A stretch of 53,174 nt of DNA from an uncultured Alphaproteobacteria bacterium (GTDB lineage Bacteria; Pseudomonadota; Alphaproteobacteria; HIMB59; GCA-002718135). Below are positions 20,221-30,073 of the stretch, piece after piece. Below the pieces are notes generated by a model. That model was not told where the DNA came from and did not search any database. It saw nothing but the letters and a program-made list of their open reading frames with translations. Position 1 is the first letter of the stretch, and the number at the start of each line of letters is the position of its first letter. The stretch is taken from the NCBI GenBank assembly GCA_902522015.1, contig CABYTX010000005.1, forward strand, positions 1 through 53,174, written 5' to 3'. The position numbers and the translations under genes are program-made.

Positions 20221-22017
20221 TTATTCTTCTAATTGGTCAATCAAATTCTCAATAACATTAACTCCTTTTTGCCAGAAATCTTTTTTCTTTGGATTTAATC
20301 CAAAAGGCTTCAATAGTTTATCATAGGTATCACTACCACCGCTCTCTAACAAAGTAATGTATTTGTCTTCAAATTTAGGGAGTTTGCTCTCGTAAACATT
20401 AAAAAGAGAATTAACAAGACAATCACCAAAAGCATATGCATAAACATAAAATGGTGAATGAATAAAATGAGGTATGTAGCTCCAGAAATATTTGTAATCA
20501 TCATTAAATTTTATTGATGGTCCTAAGCTTTTCTTTTGAACATCAATCCAAATTTCACAAATATCATCAACACTTAATTCTTTAATTTTTCTTTGATGAT
20601 GTATACGTTTTTCAAATTCAAAAAATGCAATCTGCCTTACAACAGTGTTTAGCATATCTTCGACTTTATTTGCTAAAAGCCCCTTACGTTCATTTTCTTT
20701 TGTAGTAATAGATAAAAGAGATTTAAAAGTTAACATTTCCCCAAAAACACTTGCAGTTTCAGCAAGGGTTAATGGTGTTGAAGAGTTAAAATAAGTTTGT
20801 TTTTGCCCTGCTAAATATTGATGAATGCCGTGTCCTAGTTCATGAGCAAGAGTTGCTATATCTCTTGCTTTACCCTGATAATTAACAAGTATAAATGGAT
20901 GAGCTGATGGAACAGTAGAAGCAGCGAACGCACCAGGAGATTTTCCTGGGATTACTGGAGCGTGTATCCATGAATTATCAAAAAATTTATTTACAATATT
21001 TCCTGCCCTCTTATCAAAATTTGAATATGCATCAGTTACAATTTGTCTTGCTTCTTTCCAAGAATAAATAATCTGTGATTGAAAAGGAAGAGGTGCATTT
21101 CTGTCCCAATACATTAAGGATTTCTTTCTTAGCCATTTAGATTTTATTTTATAATAACGATGAGAAATTTTTGGATAATTTTCTTTTATTGTTTCAGTTA
21201 AGGCTTCTACAACTTCATCTTCAACAACATTAGATAAATTTCTTGAACTGACTGGATTTGGTAATCCTCTCCATCTATCATTGATTGATTTATCTTTTGC
21301 AAGATTATTAGTAATGGATGTAAACAAACTAATGTTATTTTTTAAAACAGCAGATACTACCTCAGCTGATTTTTTACGATTTGATTCTTTTTTGTCTGAA
21401 AGAAAATTAAAAATTTCAGCACTTGATAAATTTTTTCCCTTAAAGGGAAATTTAAGTGAGGCAATTGTATCATCAAATAATCTAACCCAAGCTGATCTAG
21501 AAGTAATACTTTTTTCTTGAAGTAGTTTTTCTGTTTTAACATCCAATTGATAAGGTTTGAATTTTCGAATATTTTTTATCCAGTTTTTATAAATCTTTAG
21601 TTTTTTATCGGCATAAATTTTTCTTAAATTTTTTTCTGAAATTTCATTTATTTCAAGGCTAAAGAAGACAATTGAGGAAGCAATATTTGTTATTTGCTCC
21701 TGCATTTGTTGATAAAAAATTTTATTCTTTTCATTGTTACCATCCTCTGCAACTAATAAATGTGCATAAGACATAATTTTATCTATTTTTGTATCAATAT
21801 CCTCTAATTCTATAATGGCTTTTAAAAGTTGATTAGAACTAATCTTGGTGATTTTGGATGCGTATTTTTTTTCGAATTTCTTAGTCGATATTCTGAGCTT
21901 ATTTAAATCATTATTGAGCTTCTTAGCTTTTGGAGATTCATATAAATCCTTTAAATTCCAAAGAGGAAGTTTGCCAAGCGTATTTTTTGTTGAATTTTGA
22001 TAATTTTTTTGTTTCAT
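20221..22017 (-). CDS. pepF: Oligoendopeptidase F, M3 zinc peptidase
   Basis: 598 residues, the usual M3B size. The zinc motif is HELGHGIH (about 390), with the third ligand Glu in LAETASVFGE some 25 residues on. The long helical N-terminal half and the late YIPHFIHSPFYVYAYAFGD segment, with substrate-gripping His and Tyr, are typical. Cleaves oligopeptides in the cytoplasm, fitting a role downstream of the peptide ABC importer at 42509-47746. No signal peptide. First gene of the minus run toward pntB and divergent from the acyl-CoA synthetase. Confidence 0.93.
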   Translation of the reverse strand: MKQKNYQNSTKNTLGKLPLWNLKDLYESPKAKKLNNDLNKLRISTKKFEKKYASKITKISSNQLLKAIIELEDIDTKIDKIMSYAHLLVAEDGNNEKNKIFYQQMQEQITNIASSIVFFSLEINEISEKNLRKIYADKKLKIYKNWIKNIRKFKPYQLDVKTEKLLQEKSITSRSAWVRLFDDTIASLKFPFKGKNLSSAEIFNFLSDKKESNRKKSAEVVSAVLKNNISLFTSITNNLAKDKSINDRWRGLPNPVSSRNLSNVVEDEVVEALTETIKENYPKISHRYYKIKSKWLRKKSLMYWDRNAPLPFQSQIIYSWKEARQIVTDAYSNFDKRAGNIVNKFFDNSWIHAPVIPGKSPGAFAASTVPSAHPFILVNYQGKARDIATLAHELGHGIHQYLAGQKQTYFNSSTPLTLAETASVFGEMLTFKSLLSITTKENERKGLLANKVEDMLNTVVRQIAFFEFEKRIHHQRKIKELSVDDICEIWIDVQKKSLGPSIKFNDDYKYFWSYIPHFIHSPFYVYAYAFGDCLVNSLFNVYESKLPKFEDKYITLLESGGSDTYDKLLKPFGLNPKKKDFWQKGVNVIENLIDQLEE

Positions 22018-22057
22018 CTTGTACTATTTCGATATAGGTCTAATATCTTAGCTTTGT

Positions 22058-22064
22058 AGGGAGG
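22058..22064 (+). promoter_or_regulatory. Strong Shine-Dalgarno for the acyl-CoA synthetase
   Basis: AGGGAGG ends 9 bases before ATG 22074. It is one of only three strong ribosome-binding sites I see in the window, and it supports that start. A TAATAT at 22041-22046 could be the -10. Confidence 0.7.
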
Positions 22065-22073
22065 ATAGAAAGC

Positions 22074-23876
22074 ATGATTGTTAATTTTGACGAGTTTAAT
22101 AGCATACCAGGTATATTTTATCATCAAGCAAATGATTTAAAAGATCAACCATATTTATGGAAGAAAGAGAATGATAAATATGTTTCTTTAAGCTGGTCAC
22201 AGGTAAAAGAACAAGTCGAAAGTTTAGCAACATACTTAAAAGATTTGGGAATTTTAGAAGGAGATAGAGTATTAATTTTGTCTGAAAATAGACCTGAATG
22301 GCAAATCACTGATTTAGCAATAATGTCCATAGGAGCAATTTCAGTACCTGCTTATACAACAAGTACAACCAATGACTATAAATATATTATTGAGCATTCT
22401 GGTGCCAGATGTGCCATCGTATCATCACACGAGCTAATGAAAAAAGTTCTACCTGCAATAGAAAAAATTTCACATTGTCAAAACGTAATAAAAATTAATG
22501 ATGATAATGAAACTTATACCGAAGTTGTAAATATTTTATCATACAATAAAATTATAAATGACAATTTAGAAAAAAGTAAAAATTCTAGAGAAATAGAAGA
22601 GTTATCAAAAAATTTTAAAAGAAAAGATACAGCATGTATTATTTATACATCAGGTACTGGAGGCAATCCAAAGGGAGTGATGTTAAGTCATGGAGCCATG
22701 CTAAGAAACTGTGCTTCCTGTGATAAATTACTCGAGAGTCTTACTAGTGATTTGACAAAAGAAATTAGATATTTATCATGGTTACCTTTATCTCATTCAT
22801 ATGAGCATACTTTACAATTTTTAGAAATGGGGCAAGGCGCACAAATCTATTACGCTGAAAGTATAGATAAATTATTAGTAAATATGGCTGAGGCAGCGCC
22901 ACATTTTATGACAGCTGTTCCAAGGTTTTATGACTCTTTACACACACGTATTTCACAAGGTCTAAAAAACCAAAGTAAATTAAGTCAACGTTTCTTTGCA
23001 ATTACATTAAATCTAGGAAAGAAAAAATATTTTGGTGAGCAGATGAGTTTCTCTGAAAGATTTATGAATGGATTGATGGATAGGATAGTAAGAAAAAAAG
23101 TTAAGAAAAGATTTGGTGGAAGTCTCAGAGCATTGATATCAGGAGGCGCAGCACTAAATTTTGAAGTAGGATTATACCTAAGCGCCCTTGGTCTACCACT
23201 ACTTCAAGGCTACGGACAAACTGAAACGGCTCCTGTTATTTCCGCAAACCCTCCTGAAAAAATTAAATTAGATACTGTTGGAAAAGTTCTTCAAGGAAAT
23301 GAAGTGAAAATTTCTGAAGATGGAGAAATTTTAGCTCGTGGTGAACTAATTATGAATGGTTATTGGAATGATCCTGAGTCAACTAATAAAACTATAATCG
23401 ATGGATGGGTTCATACAGGTGATATTGGTGAATTTGATGAAGAAGATTATTTAAAGATAACGGATAGGAAAAAAGATATTATTGTAAATGCTGGTGGAGA
23501 TAATATTTCCCCTTCAAGAATAGAGGCAAAACTGGATATTGAACCTGAAATTGCTCAATCAATGCTATATGGAGATTTCAAAAATTACCTAGTTGCAATC
23601 CTAGTACCTAATAAAGATTTAGCTTTAGAATGGGCAAAAGAAAATAATCTTGAAGGTGATTTAAATAAAATAATTCAAGATTCTTCATTTAATAAAAAAA
23701 TGAAAGAAGTTATAGATAAAGTCAATAAAAGCCTTTCTAGTATAGAACAAATAAGAAAGTTTATTTTAATTGATCACGAGTTTACAATTGAAAACAATAT
23801 GATGACACCTTCTATGAAAGTAAGAAGGTTTAAAGTAAAAGAGATGTATGGAGAAAATTTAGAGAAACTGTATTAA
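22074..23876 (+). CDS. Long-chain acyl-CoA synthetase (AMP-binding, FadD15/FACL type)
   Basis: 600 residues. Activates fatty acids to acyl-CoA through an acyl-AMP. The AMP motif YTSGTGGNPKGVMLSH is at 191-206, the GYGQTE(TAPVIS) adenine-binding motif near 378, and the hinge region TGDIGEFDEEDYLKITDRKKDIIV near 440-463. Length and motif forms fit the FAA1-like long-chain group more than acetyl-CoA synthetases. Preceded by a strong Shine-Dalgarno and stands alone; its stop shares TTAA with the DUF1244 gene. Chain-length preference is not visible. Confidence 0.9.
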   Translation: MIVNFDEFNSIPGIFYHQANDLKDQPYLWKKENDKYVSLSWSQVKEQVESLATYLKDLGILEGDRVLILSENRPEWQITDLAIMSIGAISVPAYTTSTTNDYKYIIEHSGARCAIVSSHELMKKVLPAIEKISHCQNVIKINDDNETYTEVVNILSYNKIINDNLEKSKNSREIEELSKNFKRKDTACIIYTSGTGGNPKGVMLSHGAMLRNCASCDKLLESLTSDLTKEIRYLSWLPLSHSYEHTLQFLEMGQGAQIYYAESIDKLLVNMAEAAPHFMTAVPRFYDSLHTRISQGLKNQSKLSQRFFAITLNLGKKKYFGEQMSFSERFMNGLMDRIVRKKVKKRFGGSLRALISGGAALNFEVGLYLSALGLPLLQGYGQTETAPVISANPPEKIKLDTVGKVLQGNEVKISEDGEILARGELIMNGYWNDPESTNKTIIDGWVHTGDIGEFDEEDYLKITDRKKDIIVNAGGDNISPSRIEAKLDIEPEIAQSMLYGDFKNYLVAILVPNKDLALEWAKENNLEGDLNKIIQDSSFNKKMKEVIDKVNKSLSSIEQIRKFILIDHEFTIENNMMTPSMKVRRFKVKEMYGENLEKLY

Positions 23877-24163
23877 GTTTCTCTTTTATCGAATTTTTCT
23901 TTTTGTTCAGAAGTAATTTCAGTTTGAAATTTTGTTTTCCACTCTGAGTATGGCATACCATAGATCATTTCTCGTACTTCATCGTATGAAATTGAAATAT
24001 TTTTCTTTTCTGCAGCACTAATATACCATTTTGAAAGACAGTTTCTGCAAAAACCTGATAAATTCATTAAATCAATATTTTGTACATCTGTTCTATTTTT
24101 TAGATGATGAATCAATCTTTCTGCAACATCAGCAAGTAATTCTCTATCAAAGTTTTTGGTCAT
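23873..24163 (-). CDS. DUF1244 small protein
   Basis: 96 residues matching the DUF1244 pattern: the RLIHHLKNRTDVQNIDLMNLSGFCRNCLSKWY core (about 17-48, with a C-x2-C pair that might bind metal) and MIYGMPYSEWK near residue 67. Widespread in Alpha- and Gammaproteobacteria, cytoplasmic, function not established. Stands alone, divergent from pyk with a 53-base gap. Confidence 0.87.
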   Translation of the reverse strand: MTKNFDRELLADVAERLIHHLKNRTDVQNIDLMNLSGFCRNCLSKWYISAAEKKNISISYDEVREMIYGMPYSEWKTKFQTEITSEQKEKFDKRET

Positions 24164-24216
24164 ATTACGTAAATAAATTATATAAATCTTTTTTTGTGCT
24201 ATATATATAAAAATTA

Positions 24217-25653
24217 ATGAAACGTAACAGAAAAGCTAAAATTTTAGCTACGCTAGGACCTGCATCATCAGATAAAAAAATAATAGAAGACTTATTTGTT
24301 GCTGGATGTGATGTTTTTAGATTAAATTTTTCACATGGCGATTTAGAAACTCATAGAAAGAATTATGAAAATATTAGATCTCTTGAAGAAAAACATAATC
24401 ATGCGTCATGCATATTAGCTGATTTACAAGGACCCAAATTAAGAGTGGGCACATTTAAGAATACAAAAGAAAATTTAGTCAAAGGTCAAAGTTTTGTATT
24501 AGATCTTTCAAGTGAGCCTGGAGATAATAATAGGGTTAACTTTCCTCATGAAGAAATTTATGATTTTTTAACACCTAATTCTATTTTATTAGTAAATGAT
24601 GGAAGAATAAGATTACAAATTGTTGAACAAAAAAAAGATAGTCTAATTACAGAAGTTTTAAATGATGCTGAAATCTCAAATAACAAAGGTGTAAATATAC
24701 CTGATGTAATTCTTCCTATAGACGCCCTTACCAAAAAAGATAAATCTGATCTTATGAAGGCATTAGATATGGGAGTTGATTGGGTTGCACTTTCTTTCGT
24801 ACAACAAGCAGAGGATATACACAAAATAAAAAAAATAATTAACAATAAAGCACTCGTGATGGCAAAAATTGAAAAGCCTTCAGCAGTAAAAAATATTGAT
24901 GATATTATAAATGCTGCAGATGGAATTATGATAGCTAGAGGTGATTTGGGTGTTGAAATGCCAACAGAAAAAGTTCCGATAGTTCAAAAAAATATTATTA
25001 AAAGATGTAGACACTTTGGTAAGCCAGTTGTTGTTGCTACACAAATGCTTGAAAGTATGATTGAAAATCTTGTGCCAACGAGAGCTGAAGCGTCTGATGT
25101 TGCTAATGCTATTTACGACGGAACAGATGCTGTAATGTTATCTGGCGAGTCTGCTGTTGGAGCACATCCAATAGAAGTAGTAAGGACTATGAATAAAATA
25201 ATAGAAAATATTGAGAATGATAAAAATAATTATAATTTACAAATTACTCAAGAAAATATTGATGATGTTGATAATACAGATGCAATAACTTTAGCAGCTT
25301 ACTCAATTGCAAAAAAATCAGATGCAAAAGTAATAATTACATTTTCTGTAAGTGGAAGAACAACGACTAGAATGGCTAGAGAAAGAGCACCAGTTCAAAT
25401 TGTTGGTTTATCTCCAAATATTAATACTACAAGAAAAATGCAGTTATACTGGGGTGTAAACTCCTGTCATACTCAAGAAGATGCTCAAAATGCACAAGAT
25501 ATGGTTAATATTGCCTGTTCAATTGCAAAAAATAAAAAATTAGTAAAACCAGGAGATAACGTAGTTATCTCGGCTGGTGTTCCATTTGGAAGTGCAGGTA
25601 CTACTAATCTGCTTAGATTAGCTGAAATAATTGCTGATGAAGACCTTAAGTAA
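24217..25653 (+). CDS. pyk: Pyruvate kinase
   Basis: Converts phosphoenolpyruvate and ADP to pyruvate and ATP. 478 residues with ATLGPASS (11-18), the metal-binding N-x-S-H (RLNFSHG), the catalytic Lys in VMAKIEKPSAV, the IMIARGDLGVEMP loop and VATQMLESM. The C-terminal allosteric domain is present. A TATATA (24202-24207) ends 9 bases before the ATG, suggesting a very short or absent leader; no Shine-Dalgarno is visible. The stop overlaps aspC by 8 bases. Confidence 0.96.
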   Translation: MKRNRKAKILATLGPASSDKKIIEDLFVAGCDVFRLNFSHGDLETHRKNYENIRSLEEKHNHASCILADLQGPKLRVGTFKNTKENLVKGQSFVLDLSSEPGDNNRVNFPHEEIYDFLTPNSILLVNDGRIRLQIVEQKKDSLITEVLNDAEISNNKGVNIPDVILPIDALTKKDKSDLMKALDMGVDWVALSFVQQAEDIHKIKKIINNKALVMAKIEKPSAVKNIDDIINAADGIMIARGDLGVEMPTEKVPIVQKNIIKRCRHFGKPVVVATQMLESMIENLVPTRAEASDVANAIYDGTDAVMLSGESAVGAHPIEVVRTMNKIIENIENDKNNYNLQITQENIDDVDNTDAITLAAYSIAKKSDAKVIITFSVSGRTTTRMARERAPVQIVGLSPNINTTRKMQLYWGVNSCHTQEDAQNAQDMVNIACSIAKNKKLVKPGDNVVISAGVPFGSAGTTNLLRLAEIIADEDLK

Positions 25654-26848
25654 GCTTATTACAAGCTTCTTTTATTCTGTTGCACGCATCTTCTAGAATT
25701 GCATCACTAGTTGCATAAGACAATCTAAAATAAGGAGATAACCCAAATGCTGCACCATGAACTCCTGCTACACCTTGATCTTCTAAAAGGTATGTCATGA
25801 AATCTTCATCATTGGAGATATGTTTTCCATTTGGTGTCTTTTTTCCAATTATACCTTCGCAATTTGGATAAACGTAAAAAGCTCCTCTTGGTTTTTGACA
25901 TGTAATTCCATCAATATCATTTAATTTATTCAATACTAGATCTCTTCTTTTTAAAAATTTTTTATTATGCTCGTTTATAAAATCCTGCGGACCACTTATT
26001 GCTTCAACAGCAGCAGCCATTGTAATTGAAGAAGTTGATGTTGTGCTTTGTGATTGTATTTTGTTCATAGCAGCAATAATCTCTTTTGGAGCTCCACAAT
26101 ATCCAAGTCTCCACCCTGTCATACAATATGATTTTGAAACACCGTTTAGTGTCAAACATCTGTCTTTTAGTGAAGGTTCAATAGAAGCTAGAGTGTGAAA
26201 TTCTACGCCATCGTAAACAATTTTTTCGTAGATATCATCACACATTATAAGAACATTAGGATACTTTTTTAAGATAAGTGCTAAGTCTTCAAGCTCTTTT
26301 TTTGAATAAACTGATCCAGTTGGATTACTAGGACTATTCAACATTAACCATTTTGTTTTAGAGTTTATATTTTTTTCTAATTGTTCTGGTGTAATTTTAA
26401 AATTTTGTGATTGAGGGCACTCTACTATCACAGGATTCCCTTCTGCTAATAAAACAATATCTGGATAACTAACCCAAAAAGGAGCTGTTATAATAACTTC
26501 ATCTCCTGGATTAATTGTTGCCATCATAGCATTATAGATAATGTGTTTGCCTCCTACACCACATATGATTTCATCTAATTGATAATCAATATTATTATCT
26601 TCTCTAAATTTTTTCTGAATTGCTTTTTGTAATTCTGGTGTACCTTTACCTGGTACATATTTAGTTTTACCCTCTTCCATAGCTTTACTAGCTGCATCTC
26701 TAATATTTTTTGGTGTGTTAAAATCTGGTTCACCTGCTGCAAGAACAATTACATCTTTACCCTCGTCCTTCAAAGCCTTGGCTTTGACATTTATACCTAC
26801 AGTCATTGAAGGTTTTATTTTACTTAGTCTATCTGCAACAAAATTCAT
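25646..26848 (-). CDS. Pyridoxal-phosphate aminotransferase, class I (aspartate aminotransferase type)
   Basis: 400 residues of the AspAT Ib group. PLP lysine is Lys239 in NGVSKSYCMTGWRLGY; NSPSNPTG (171-178) contacts the cofactor ring, and the N-terminal GEPDFNTP closes over the substrate. Most likely moves amino groups between aspartate or other amino acids and 2-oxoglutarate; some Ib enzymes also act on prephenate. The ATG follows directly after the TAA of the TauE gene, so both are on one transcript. Confidence 0.92.
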   Translation of the reverse strand: MNFVADRLSKIKPSMTVGINVKAKALKDEGKDVIVLAAGEPDFNTPKNIRDAASKAMEEGKTKYVPGKGTPELQKAIQKKFREDNNIDYQLDEIICGVGGKHIIYNAMMATINPGDEVIITAPFWVSYPDIVLLAEGNPVIVECPQSQNFKITPEQLEKNINSKTKWLMLNSPSNPTGSVYSKKELEDLALILKKYPNVLIMCDDIYEKIVYDGVEFHTLASIEPSLKDRCLTLNGVSKSYCMTGWRLGYCGAPKEIIAAMNKIQSQSTTSTSSITMAAAVEAISGPQDFINEHNKKFLKRRDLVLNKLNDIDGITCQKPRGAFYVYPNCEGIIGKKTPNGKHISNDEDFMTYLLEDQGVAGVHGAAFGLSPYFRLSYATSDAILEDACNRIKEACNKLT

Positions 26849-27658
26849 TTAAATTATAAAATGTTCAATAATTAGACTAACACAAGTTAACAACAAAAAA
26901 ATAGCAAAAATCTTTCTTAATACTAACTTATCTATATTTGATGAAACTTTTGCACCAATTCCAGCAGTAAATATACTAGTTATCGATATAAAAAAAACAA
27001 TTATAATATTTACGTAACCAAGAGAATAAATGGGAAGTTCATCTATATTTGACCCAGTATACATAAATGTAAGTGTTCCTGGAAAAGCAATTAAAAAACC
27101 AAAAACAGCAGAAGTACCAACTGCTTCATGAATCTTTTTTGAAAACATTGTTAAAGTTGGAACACTAAAACTTCCACCACCTATACCAATTGTTGCAGAT
27201 AAAAAACCAATAGAAGAGCTTATTAAAAAATTAATTATATTAGACGATGGTATATCGTTGCTTACAACAATTGGGCTTTGTTGAAACAGCATATTTAATG
27301 AAATCAAAAATGCCAAAATTACAAAAAGAATAACTAAACTCTGTCCTGAAATAGCACTTGCTGCAAGTGAACCTACAATTGATCCTATTATTATTCCTAT
27401 TGCCCATTTTTTTACAATTATCAAATTTGTATTTTTAAGCTTAACATGAGATATTATAGAAGAAATTGAAGTAAAACAAATTACACCAAGAGAAGATGCT
27501 ACAGCAACATGCATGACAATTTCAGAGCTATAACCAAGATTAAGTAAAATAAAGTAGGTTACAGGTACAATTATTATTCCACCTCCAACTCCTAATAATC
27601 CTGCAATAAAACCAGAGACTAGACCTGTTAATAAAAAAATAAATACTATTGAAGTCAA
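26849..27658 (-). CDS. TauE/SafE-family sulfite or organosulfonate-type exporter
   Basis: 269 residues with about eight hydrophobic helices in two repeats, each with a glycine-rich loop: LLGVGGGIIIVP (22-33) and IGIGGGSFSVP (about 157-167). This is the TauE/SafE (DUF81) pattern. Transport of sulfite or sulfonates is the usual guess; the substrate is not fixed by sequence. The start is TTG at 27658; the short open stretch upstream has no ATG or GTG. Directly abuts the aminotransferase. Confidence 0.87.
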   Translation of the reverse strand: MTSIVFIFLLTGLVSGFIAGLLGVGGGIIIVPVTYFILLNLGYSSEIVMHVAVASSLGVICFTSISSIISHVKLKNTNLIIVKKWAIGIIIGSIVGSLAASAISGQSLVILFVILAFLISLNMLFQQSPIVVSNDIPSSNIINFLISSSIGFLSATIGIGGGSFSVPTLTMFSKKIHEAVGTSAVFGFLIAFPGTLTFMYTGSNIDELPIYSLGYVNIIIVFFISITSIFTAGIGAKVSSNIDKLVLRKIFAIFLLLTCVSLIIEHFII

Positions 27659-27723
27659 ATAAATTTCCGTATTTTAAGTTTCATTAATGTAGTAAACAAT
27701 TTAATATAAAAGTAAATAAGACT

Positions 27724-28851
27724 ATGAAACATGTACATTGGATAGGAACTGGACTATCTTCTATACCAGGAATTAGAAGATTAGCTAAAAATTTAGATAA
27801 TTTTACAGTATGGAATAGAACATTAGATAAGGCTATAAAGAGTATTGATCATGTAGATAAAAACAATGTGAACGCAAAACAGTTTGATGTTGATTTATTA
27901 TTTAACGAAACAAATCCAGGTGATATTGTTATTTCTCAACTGCCAGCAAACAAACATTTAGAAATAGCTAAACTTTGTTTAAAACATAAATGTCATTTTG
28001 CAACTACTAGTTACCTTAATCCAGAAATAAATATGCTAAATCCAGATGTAAAAAAAGAAAATTTAGTATTTATCAATGAGGTCGGTTTAGACCCAGGTAT
28101 CGATCATTTTTTTTCCCATTTACTTGTCAGTGATCTTAAAAAAATCTCGACTGAAAAAACACAAGTGGTTTATGAATCATATTGTGGGGGTTTTCCAGCA
28201 ATTCCAAATGATTTCAAATATAAATTTAGTTGGTCTCCAGCTGGAGTAATTAAAGCCTTAAACAATGATGCTAAATATATAACAAAAGGAAAAGTAAATA
28301 CTGTAACTCCTTACAAATCTATTAGTTCTTATTCAATATCTGATGAAAATTTTGAAGCTTATCCAAACAGAGATTCTACACCATATGTAAGTGAATACTT
28401 GTTTGATGAGAAATGGAAAGTCAAAGAGTTCGTAAGAGGAACTTTGCGACTTGATGGTTGGAAAGAGGCATGGCAAGATATTTTTTCAATGCTTGAAAAT
28501 AGATCGGATAATATAGAAGCTGAAATCAATGAAAAAAGTGAAGAATTATTAAAAGATAATAAATATTTACCTGAGGAAGAAGATCGCGTTGTACTTTCTG
28601 TAAAACTTAAAGCTTTTGAAAATCATAATAAAATTTTTGATAGTTCTTATTTTTTAGATGAAAAAGGAAGTGGTGAAAATACTGCAATGGGCAAACTTGT
28701 ATCGATTACTTTATCAGCTGCGATTGATCTAATTTTGGATAATAAAATTGAGACTGGTGTTAAAACTGCACCACATAAAACAGAAGACATAATGTATTTT
28801 TTTAAAATTTTAAAAGATTATAAAATTAATATCCAACAAGAGAATGGATAA
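27724..28851 (+). CDS. Saccharopine dehydrogenase, glutamate-forming (AASS SDH-domain / Lys9 type)
   Basis: 375 residues. Oxidises saccharopine to glutamate and 2-aminoadipate semialdehyde. The N-terminal Rossmann motif is GTGLSSIPG (8-16), VISQLPAN follows, then NEVGLDPGIDHF (about 119-130), the hallmark of the Lys9/AASS SDH group, and YCGGFPAIP. Its stop overlaps the lysine-ketoglutarate reductase gene by 8 bases, so the two successive steps of lysine breakdown are coupled. A TAATAT (27702-27707) may be the promoter -10. Confidence 0.88.
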   Translation: MKHVHWIGTGLSSIPGIRRLAKNLDNFTVWNRTLDKAIKSIDHVDKNNVNAKQFDVDLLFNETNPGDIVISQLPANKHLEIAKLCLKHKCHFATTSYLNPEINMLNPDVKKENLVFINEVGLDPGIDHFFSHLLVSDLKKISTEKTQVVYESYCGGFPAIPNDFKYKFSWSPAGVIKALNNDAKYITKGKVNTVTPYKSISSYSISDENFEAYPNRDSTPYVSEYLFDEKWKVKEFVRGTLRLDGWKEAWQDIFSMLENRSDNIEAEINEKSEELLKDNKYLPEEEDRVVLSVKLKAFENHNKIFDSSYFLDEKGSGENTAMGKLVSITLSAAIDLILDNKIETGVKTAPHKTEDIMYFFKILKDYKINIQQENG

Positions 28852-30073
28852 GCAATTAACCAATATTGGTATTATTAGAGAGTCTAGAAATGATGAAAAT
28901 AGAACTCCTCTAGTCCCAGAACATATTAAAAAATATAAAGAAAGCAATCCAAATATTAATTTCATTATTCAGCCATCAAATAGTAGATGTTTTTCTGATG
29001 AAGAATATGAATTATGTGGTGCTAAAATTAATGAAAATTTAAATGAATGCTCAATCATATTCGGAGTTAAAGAAATTGATCCAAATATTTTAATTAATAA
29101 TAGGACATATCTTTTTTTTTCTCACACTTTTAAAATTAATAAACAACAAAAAAATATTGAAAAACATAAGAAAGACCTACTCTTATCAATTTTAAATAAA
29201 AAAATTACATTGATTGATTATGAAAATATCAGACGTAAAAATGGTACAAGATGTTTAGGTTTTGGAAGATTTGCAGGTATTGTTGGTTGTTATAATACCT
29301 TAAATTTATTGCTTAAAGTGCTTGGAAAACAATCTCTTGCCAGTGCCTATAAAATTAATGATTATGAAAGATTGGTATTAAATTTAAAAAATTTATATTT
29401 TCCTAAAACTAAAATTCTAGTTACTGGTGATGGTAGAGTTGCAAAAGGAGTAATTGAACTTTTAAATCTAACAAACATCAAAGCAGTGTCAAAAAAAGAC
29501 TTTTTGGAAAAAAAATTTGATCAACCTATTTTTTGTAATTTAGAAACTAAAGATTATGTTACAAATAATTCTTCTACCAACTTTAACCTTGAACATTTTA
29601 TTGATAATCCTCAAGATTATTCTAGTTCTGCATTACAATATTTAAAAGAAACTGATATACTTATAAGTGCACATTACTGGGACCCATCTTCTCCAAAAAT
29701 ATTTGAGAATGAAGACTTAAAAGTTTTACAAAATCTAAAAATTGTTGGCGATATTACTTGTGATATTAATGGCTCTGTTCCAACTACAATACGATCAACA
29801 ACAATTGAGGAGCCAAATTATTGGATTGAAAGATATACTTTAAAAGAAATTGATGAAAATAATGATGGAATTGCTGTTATGGCAGTTGATAATTTACCAT
29901 CTGAATTACCACGTGATTCAAGTACAGAATTTAGTGAAGGTATTATCAAAGAAGTTCTTCCTTTTTTATTAAAAAAAGATGATGGAAGAATATTAAATGG
30001 AACAATAACAACAGATGGTAGTTTTTTAGAAAAGTACAATTATCTAAATGATTATATTAGAATCAATGAATAA
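28844..30073 (+). CDS. Lysine-ketoglutarate reductase-like saccharopine dehydrogenase (AASS LKR domain)
   Basis: 409 residues resembling the LKR half of animal and plant LKR/SDH along the whole chain: GIIRESRNDENRTPLVPEHI at the start, the IQPSNSR segment, SHTFK, FGRFAGIVG, a Rossmann TGDGRVAKG, GDITCDINGS and the C-terminal VMAVDNLPSELPRDSS. Condenses lysine with 2-oxoglutarate to saccharopine. Together with the gene before it this gives both activities that eukaryotes carry in one protein, but in the opposite gene order. Direction (breakdown) is inferred; no alpha-aminoadipate biosynthesis gene is nearby. Confidence 0.85.
   Translation: MDKQLTNIGIIRESRNDENRTPLVPEHIKKYKESNPNINFIIQPSNSRCFSDEEYELCGAKINENLNECSIIFGVKEIDPNILINNRTYLFFSHTFKINKQQKNIEKHKKDLLLSILNKKITLIDYENIRRKNGTRCLGFGRFAGIVGCYNTLNLLLKVLGKQSLASAYKINDYERLVLNLKNLYFPKTKILVTGDGRVAKGVIELLNLTNIKAVSKKDFLEKKFDQPIFCNLETKDYVTNNSSTNFNLEHFIDNPQDYSSSALQYLKETDILISAHYWDPSSPKIFENEDLKVLQNLKIVGDITCDINGSVPTTIRSTTIEEPNYWIERYTLKEIDENNDGIAVMAVDNLPSELPRDSSTEFSEGIIKEVLPFLLKKDDGRILNGTITTDGSFLEKYNYLNDYIRINE

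Noticed and set aside
30048-30065. Upstream ATG (30048) as the uvrB start
   Set aside because: It would overlap the preceding gene by 26 bases and add six residues not typical of UvrB. ATG 30066 overlaps by 8.
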